In this document: one piece after another, positions 56,331 through 64,000 of the stretch
How the letters are laid out: each line of letters starts with the position of its first letter
Numbering within the stretch: position 1 is the stretch's first letter
Source: Odontesthes bonariensis
Lineage: Eukaryota > Chordata > Actinopteri > Atheriniformes > Atherinopsidae
NCBI RefSeq assembly: GCF_027942865.1
Contig: NC_134515.1
Span: forward strand, 23,830,227 to 23,894,226
DNA: 64,000 nt
Direction of reading: 5' to 3'
The notes under the pieces: model-generated
Told to the model about the DNA's origin: nothing
The model's database searches: none
Seen by the model: the letters and a program-made list of their open reading frames with translations, nothing else
Position numbers and translations under genes: made by a program

Positions 56331-59223
56331 GCCATATCTTTTTCTAATTAACAGAGCAATACTTCTGTTTTTGTGTTTCTTATTTATGTAAATATTTCTT
56401 TTTTTTTTTTTATTCAATTTCAAATTTTAGATTAGAATTTTATACATCTATTTTTCAGATTGTTTTTTTTAATTGTTTTATTATTAGGAGCTAGTACCTT
56501 ACCTGTGGTAGATGGCTATCAGAGCGCTCTCAGTTTGGCTAAGAACTCCTCCTGATGAGGCCACAAAAGAGGGAATTTTCTATATCTCAGATAGCTCATA
56601 AACTGTCTGCAGTTGGAACGAAAGCTATATATATTTGCTGAATTGTACACCGTATCACTTTTGCATCAGAGTTATAGACTTTTGTTGCTTCGCCTCGTTG
56701 CATGCACAGTGGCTGCCAAATGTCAATGACAAATCAACTGGTCTATTCCCCAAATACCAACTATGAGACTAAAAATGTATTTAAAGCCTGTTTTTTAAAA
56801 ACAGATTTTTTTCAAATCTTTGCAAAAGTGATACCGAGTAGTGAGCTATCCAACAAGTCTGTCACAACTCCTTATTCTGAGAGAAGCTTTTAACTTCTTG
56901 TTTTCACATACATGAATTAGAAAAAGCTGGTGGATGGAGCAAAGATTAGAGGCTCAGATGTGACTTCCTCATGAGAGCCTTTATTAGTCTTTACCTGTTT
57001 CACTGCTGGGAAAAGTTATAGTGACATTATTTTAGGATTATTCTGTCAGTTATCAGTAGTTGGTTGTCTCCAGCAACTGAACATTTTTGCTGCCTAATTT
57101 TTCCCCATTGTCCTAATAAACTTGACTGCAGTTCAAAGTTGAGGCTGAGTCTGGTTCTTTCACTCTGCCCTCCCTTAGTCCAGTTTCTCTTCTGTCTTCC
57201 TGCTTCCTATTCTTTCTAATTCATCTAATTACTGCATGTTTTTAGCCCTTCCATCTCATTTCCTTTCATTCAACAATGGTGCTTTCCCTCCTCTTCTCTC
57301 ACATGAACCCACCACAGCTGCACTGTGATACAGTGTGTAAAGTATGGTCATGCTGTTTGGTGTTGCTTAATTTTTCTCTATTTTTGATTAAATTCACATC
57401 ATCCATAAAGTTTAGCTGGTTAGTAAGGAATTATGGATGCAATCAACCAAAAGCACATGCAAAAACATCAGTTTTATACAGGCCTACAATCTTTTTTATC
57501 TATGTCAAAATTTTGGGCCATTGAGAAACCATTTTCTTCTCTCCCATGTCTTTTCACCTTTCTGGCATTACATGCAAAACGTGAAGAATCCAACATGTCC
57601 TGTGGACCAATGAACAAATGAACATTCCACATCAAAATTTGGAGTACAATGGCCTTTTAAAGCCTGTCTCAGTCATGAAGAGAGCCATGTGAGTTGATGT
57701 CCTGCAGCAGAGTAGCATCTGGACGCTCAAAGCAACACAATCAAATCACCTCTCGAATTCCCGACTTAACAGCAGCATTATACACTAATCTTTAAAGCAA
57801 AGAGGAGAGTCAAATGCCAGCCATACTGCTCTCACACAGCTTGTAATCCTTGACCACTATCCAAAACACTGTTGAACTGCATTAGGAGAACATTTCAGCT
57901 TCAATTTGTTGAGCTTTATCAATACCTGGACACAACAACACATTTAAAACTCCCAGACTATGTGTGAAAGTCCACCTTGTACTTCCTTTGTGAACAGATC
58001 TTTTAGATTAAGACCATTTTAGTGTATCCACCCGCCATCTTTTTAAAAAAAAGGTTGATTTTTTTTTCTTTTAGAAAAAGCTTTTTCAAAGTAGTTTGGA
58101 TGCAGAGAAAGAAGTGTTTTTGTGCCTGGTGGGTGTAGGGAAGAAGAATCCCAACTACTTTTCACTTGCTCTGATGAGAGCTGTCAAACTGCCAACAGGT
58201 CTCTTATTTCCACTTTTGGTTTGGATTATGCTGAAGCCAAGCGGCGCTCTGTAATCCACCATGATTTTAAAATCTCCATGTAAAGCTCATTGCTGCTCTT
58301 AGGATGAAATCTGCTTTTAAAAGAATGCAAATGCAATTTAACCTCATTACACTGAATGCCTTTGTGTGTTCGTGTGACATCTTTTGGATTGGTTACTCAT
58401 CACACATGTCCTTTTTGTTCTGTGTTGCTGTATCTGTCTTTCCCCCTCTTCCCTCTGCCTCAGCTGGTAAACTTTCTGTTACAGTCTTTAGATGTGTCTA
58501 CTCTGTACTGTGCCTCCTGACCCTCACTGAGCAGCCCTAAACCATTTTCATATTACTCTCCCAATAAAGCTGTGTATAAGAGTCTTTGCTGGATGCCCTG
58601 AGTTTAACCCTTGGGATGGGAGTGTTGTACAATATCCATGCTTTGAAACATTCATACAAATAAAAGCTCTAATGTATTTTCCTTCCCTCAGAAATCAGAG
58701 TTGTTTTTTTTTGTACCCAACAAATGATAATCCGCAACAATAATCCATTTGTAAGATGCACATCAGCAGTCCTCGCTCTGGAACCTGGCATTGGCATGCC
58801 ATGGCACCTCACCCTGCACACCCATGACAACAATCAAGTGACTGTGGAGTGTAACTAACTGAAAAATCTCTGATGTCCTGATCTATCACTGTCCACAGCA
58901 ATTTGGCCTTTCATTTGAACTGTTGCACATTTTTCACATTAACTCATATAACAACATGTTAACATTTGCTTCTGACCATTGGGCATCAAAAAACAGTTTC
59001 ATGTGTTTCTGTCTGAACAGATAAGGTTATGCTTTTAAAGTGGTTGATCAAGACAGAAACCACAAATCACAAACTAGAGCACACTCTAATCTGATGCCAA
59101 GAAGTTTTACGTGCGTGTGTTTGTTGTGTGGCAAGCACTTCTGATGGGGTTTTACGGAACGCTTTTGTGATCTCTCATCAGTCTTTCTAGCAGGATCATC
59201 TGAATGTTATTTTGTTTTGTTCA

Positions 59224-59639
59224 CACTGGAAAAAAATCAAAGTCTTACTAAGTATATTTGTCTCATTTCTAGTCAAAATATCTCATTACACTTAATATAA
59301 GACACAACTGCCTAACAAGTGCTATTTCAGCCAGATATAGGGACTTGTTGGAAGACAATACATCTTGAATATCTTGTTAAATGAAAAAGTCTTGAAAACA
59401 AATTGTTTTGAGTCGGATTTCATATGAAACAAGCTTTTTTGACATTTGAAGAGGTTTTTAAGCTAATTTCAAGATCACTTTTATCTCAAAAGTCCTAAAT
59501 ATCACATCTTATTTCAAGAAATGTTGACAAGCCGATTTTCACTAGTTCCATTGGCAGATATTTTTGCTTATTTCAAGCAAAAACGTCTTGTATTTGTTGT
59601 TTTTCTTACTTATTTTTTGGAGGGGCATTTTTTCCAGTG
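59224..59639. mobile_element. 416-bp MITE with CACTGGAAAAAA terminal inverted repeats
   Basis: The left end CACTGGAAAAAAATC at 59224 and the reverse complement of the right end, CACTGGAAAAAATGC at 59639, pair over 12 bases. The interior is AT-rich, has no coding capacity, and repeats TTATTTCAAG near its right side. The CACTG-type ends recall non-autonomous hAT-like fish elements, but no 8-bp target duplication is evident at these limits, so the superfamily is open. Confidence 0.75.
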
Positions 59640-60608
59640 CAAGTACCTGCAAAACTACTTCAATCTCTCTGAAGCATACAGGTATATTAATATATCATCA
59701 GAATAATGCATCAAGTCACTTGATGTGTTAGTACTACACCTCTTTAAACCAGCCTGATCACGGGATTCAGGACAAACTCAGGACTTAGCCTGCAATGTAA
59801 CAAACTGCAGTAAACGTGTGACAGTTCACCGATCTGAGATGCAGACAAGCAGAGACGGGATTTATCAATATATCCTGACTCATCTCACCTTTGAGTTGGG
59901 AACAATTAGTGGTTCTGAATAACTAATAAAGTCACTGTTATTGTGCAGATCCATAAATAAATGCTGCTGTCACTTTGGGGACACTGAGTGATCGTGCCGC
60001 TGAAGGTATGATGCCCACAGGAAAAGCTCCGCAAAAAGTGCAAAAAAAACCCTAATACTTGCGTTACTGTTAACATTTTGTTCATTTATCACTGGCAAAG
60101 CTCAATGATAAAATGTTTCAGAAATATTTATGTTCTGCAAGGCTTTCTGAACACTACATCCCCCAGAGCTAATAGCATGGCTCTATTGTTGTTTCCTGTG
60201 GGTTTCCTGCAAAAATGAAAAATACAAAGCTGTGTAATATCTAGAGGCACAATGGGTTTTATCCCTGAAGAGGCACTTGCTATACAAAGAGATCTGTCAT
60301 AACATATGCCCAGACAGGATATTAGGACAAATGATTGACAAAGGAAGTTGTTGCTGTCTGTCTGGACAATAATCCTCTTGCCCAGAACAAAAATGTCAAC
60401 TCTCCCTACAGGGCTCATCTCCTTAAAACCCTCAACTTCTTCTCTGTGCAGCAGACCTATATATGTTTCATTAGAGCATAGACGAATATTTTGGCCTCTG
60501 GCATTGCCTGGTGATTTATAAATGTAATAAAATGTACTTGTTTGTAATCTTTAACTTGCCGGCCCTGTCTCACTTCAGAATATGTAATACCCAAGTTTGT
60601 TCTCGGTG

Positions 60609-60652
60609 CCAAAAAAAAAGAAAGAAAGAAAGAAAAAAAGAAAGAAAATAGA
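60609..60652 (+). repeat. (GAAA)n simple repeat
   Basis: A purine tract of AAAG/GAAA units. On the other strand it gives a meaningless Phe/Ser/Leu frame. Confidence 0.85.
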
Positions 60653-62839
60653 AATAAAGGTTTTAAAATTGTGAGATGGCAATGTTGTAGTATGTGTAAT
60701 GTTTTTTGTAACGCAGAATTATTATCTTTGCTTAAATTTAACCGATTATTAACCGCCATTAACCGATTAATGAAGGCGGCAAAGTTGAAAAGTGCAAGAA
60801 CAGATTGGTTGGGGGTCTGAACGCAGGTTTTTTTGCATGACAGTTCCACACTGTCCTCCTTCCTCATGCAAGGGTTTATGGGCATGAATGGTTAACATTA
60901 TTTTTGTGACAGTTTCACATAATGCAAATATATGCATGAAACTGTTAAACCGTTAAAACTCACCATTATTCATTTTTACCTAACTCATGGGTATTTCTAA
61001 CACAGTTAGGCCCCCTCGACCAAGTTTTTCGAACAACGAAACAACCAACCGACTCTTTACTTCCTTTACACAGCCGTGCACTCTAAACTTCTAAAACTAG
61101 CATATTTTCCTTTCCATGTATATTATCCTCTGGTGCCCTGCAATACAACACTGTACAAGACTGAATTACAGACCACAGTTGAAGCAGAGGTCATCCGTAC
61201 TCATCCGGGAGTCAGACAGTCTGGTACCTGGGGGCTATGAAAAATCCTATTGGTAATGGTTTGTTATAGGATTTCAGTTTGAGCTCATAAGTTGCCCATG
61301 AAATAACCTAAAGATGGGAGAAAATGTGAATCCATAAATCACCAGTCTTCTTTCTGTCCTAGCCCCTTTTGGAGCGCTTGTTGTCAAGTCAAACTGAGTA
61401 AATAAATATGCACCGTCACTAGTGTGCTAAAATCAAAGAGCAATCACTGACAAAGAGATTAAGGGGGGTTGAAAGTGACTGTAAGATTTAGTCAAGCGCC
61501 TGAACAGATCCAAAAGATTTATAGGAGTGCCAGCAACACTTAGCATTTGTTTGTGTTTTCTTGTAATAGTTTCCCATAAGAATCACCATTGAAATGAAAA
61601 GGGATAAAGTCCACATAAAACAAACAAACAAACAAACAAATAGGATGTGACGACAAAAATGTAAAAGAAAAATAGATAATACTTTTAGGGCTTTTATGTT
61701 TAGTATGTCTTCTGTCTAACTTATTGTTCATATGCCATTTCTCAATGAAATAAGGACAGTGGACCATAATAATTGTTTAAATATTAGTGATTGTTATCTA
61801 ACACAAAACACAGCATTGCTGAAGACAGACATTCCTGACGGAAGTTTTTCTTATACATGAACTCCAGGTAATGTCGCGAGAATGAATTGACGAAAGCATG
61901 CAGATGAAAGGCATTGGGTGATGGAGATTTGTACCCTTGATGTGACATGGTTATTAAAAAATGGACAGTTCATACCGGATTTTAAAAGCTTAATAGGACA
62001 CAGGCTCAAGGGGATTATCCGGCAGCTGCTGGAGGCCGTAGAGAAACACAGAAATTAACTTCTGCATGTGAGAGAAATGCACCAGTCAGCTGTGCAAGAG
62101 CATCCCTATTATTCATTTCTCTCCTGCTGTAACTGTGGAATTAGGGCTAATTCCATGAAGTCAATGGTTTGATTTAATTTCATCTTCTCACTGACACTTT
62201 CTTTGGCTGCGTTGTTCGGCCAACTGCCACTCAGGTGGAACACTGATGTGATGCTGTTTAAAAAAGAAACTTTTCATTAAAATAGCGAATGAGAACAGAA
62301 TATTGAGTGAAGGAGTACCGTAGCACTAGCTTTCCATGATCCAGACTAAAGAGCAAGTCTCTCTTGAGAGTCACGTGTCTTAATGTGATTACCTGTCTGA
62401 ACAAAGGTTCAATGACATCAAAATAAAGCAAAAAGCACAAGCTGTATTTCGTGTGTAGTGTTCGGTGATAAATTTGACATCAAATGATGATCACCTTAAA
62501 CACTGGAGTCTCTTGAAGCAAACAAATATACCTGCTTTGTCAAATGCTGACATTTGATTTATTTTCAATTTAATTGAAATAGATATATTGATATATATAA
62601 TTAAATATATGTACTGTAAGTATATGTATGCATATAGAAGTATATGCATGAAATTATAAATGTAAACACAAGATCATAAAATACACTATAAAGAGTAAAC
62701 TGTCACATATGAGTAGGGCTCATGGCAAAGTGCATACATAGTGCAAATAGTCAAAATGAGCAGCAGTTGTATTAAAGTGCCATTTGTGCATTATGGTTGC
62801 TGGACTGATTAAGGACATGTATTGCTCTTAGCACAAAGC

Positions 62840-63170
62840 TGTTTCTCAGTCTCTGGGTTCAAAATCGGAATGCTTTGTAATGTTTACCAGATGGCAGCAG
62901 TTCAAAGGGGGCTGTGACATGGGTGTGTCGGGTGTGGATGTTGGTTGCCCTCCCGAGGCAGTGTATGTGATAACTATTTTCCAGGGCTTTCTCAGCCCTT
63001 GTTACCACCCGCTGTAGTGCTTTTCGGTCAGCTGCGGTGCAGCTGTGGAACCACATGCAGATGCAATGGGTTAAGATGCTCTCTGTGGTGCAGCGAGAGT
63101 AGGAGAGCAGCACCTGCTGAGGAAAAAAACAACTAAAAACATTGTCGAGCCTGCCACAGCAGGGTGGTGG
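62840..63170 (-). mobile_element. Decayed L2-type LINE fragment, RT thumb to C-terminus
   Basis: On the minus strand the frame from about 63125 reads VLLSYSRCTTESILTHCICM, then WFHSCTAADRKALQRVVTRAE, ATNIHTRHTHVTAPFELLPS and GKHYKAFRF. This is the usual order at the end of fish L2 reverse transcriptase (YRCTIESVLTHCITVW, CTAADRKALQRVV, LFELLPSGRRYRS). The catalytic part is absent, with an internal loss before the ATNIHTR block. It is an independent copy from that at 25640-26880. Confidence 0.8.
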
Positions 63171-64000
63171 TGTTAAATGTCCACGAAAGATCATCTGAGA
63201 AACATGTTTTTCTCTTATGTCATTACTTTCCCACATACAGGTTCGAATTTTGTTTTTATGTCACCTTCACAAAGCTAAAAATGTAGTCTGATAGTCAACA
63301 AAAAAGATGTTTTGATTCTACAGTGCCTCATTTAGGTCTTTTTTAATGAAATTTATCAGTATATTATCATTTGTGGAGAACCCTGAAAATGAAAGTCGTG
63401 TATTAGAATGAGCTGTTTATATCCAAAATTGTTCTCCTCATCTCCTCATCTCCTCTCCATATTGCACTGCCATGTTACTACAGAAGTTACAAATAAATCA
63501 AATATTGGCTCCAGAGTGGCCCTATTATGTTTTTTTGTAGGCATCCTTGTTTGTTGGGGAGCATTCAGTCGGTTACCATTTGCAAATTGAGCTGCTAGAT
63601 GTCACTGCTAAATTGATCAAACTTAATCACACAGTGATGCTCTGGGCGTAATGCTTACCGCCTGAAGGTGTTCGGCTTGTTTACTTAATCAATTACATTT
63701 CAACATTTGCTAAAACCCACATTGTAGTTGAGGCCAGTGGCACTGTCATTAGTTTTTGTGGTATGTTGTATTAAACTAAACACACATCACTCAATGATGA
63801 AATGATCTATCAATTACCCTCAGGTCTGTACTAGAATACTGTTATTTTATTTAGTCATCAACAGTTTTTGACCCAGTGCTTTTAATCTGGAGCAATGCTC
63901 TGTTTTTATTGGTTGTTTCTGTGTCTCACCTTACTGCTGGTTCATTTATGTAACTTGTTAAATCGGGTTTAAGGTTAGTTTCAGGTTAGTTTGTAGGGGT

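Larger units (their letters stand above)
55077..64000. other. Long stretch without a supported exon (slc12a5 intron 1 or 5' flank)
   Basis: I looked on the minus strand for a first KCC2 exon (a start codon, an acidic MLNNLTDCEDGDGG-like or MSRRFTV-like peptide and a donor in the right phase) and did not find one. Other frames are short and unlike known proteins. The stretch contains LINE fragments, a MITE and simple repeats that are listed separately. Confidence 0.5.

Overview
The window is nuclear DNA of a ray-finned (teleost-type) fish. Genes are split by GT-AG introns, the flanks are AT-rich with long poly(T), (TA)n and (CA)n tracts, and there are fish-style LINE and MITE relics. The encoded proteins are clear vertebrate orthologues. 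Nothing here is bacterial or viral. No CRISPR array, tRNA or rRNA was seen.

Layout, left to right. (1) smim4/uqcc5, plus strand, 1015-3590, two coding exons, faces ogn (mimecan/osteoglycin), minus strand, 4194-5708, six coding exons; their 3' ends converge. (2) After about 2.3 kb without a gene comes ywhab (14-3-3 beta type), plus, 9312-11595, five coding exons with an upstream non-coding exon. (3) pabpc1l (embryonic poly(A)-binding protein), plus, 14607-21753, 14 coding exons, 626 aa. (4) A non-genic stretch holding a decayed L2/CR1-type LINE (about 25640-26880). (5) rbm39, minus, 27752-32397, 14 coding exons, 496 aa, whose first intron holds a candidate stop-containing (poison) exon. (6) An intronless Rh-family ammonium/CO2 channel gene, minus, 34619-36043, 474 aa. 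(7) slc12a5 (neuronal K-Cl cotransporter KCC2), minus, 39945-55076, 25 coding exons traced; the short first coding exon was not found and probably lies beyond the right edge. (8) 55.1-64 kb has no exon I can support and is probably slc12a5 intron 1 or 5' flank. It carries LINE scraps and a MITE with clear terminal inverted repeats.

Most exon boundaries were fixed by matching splice sites to reading phase and to family protein sequence recalled from memory; codon counts close for all seven gene models. The genes do not form one pathway. ywhab, pabpc1l, rbm39 and slc12a5 all lie on human 20q, so this part looks like conserved synteny, while smim4 and ogn come from other human chromosomes. No new multi-gene system was found. 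The best leads are the rbm39 poison-exon candidate, the intronless Rh gene, the GC-AG intron in pabpc1l, the 15-nt KCC2 microexon and the shared GCTAAC/GCTAGC motif near four gene starts.
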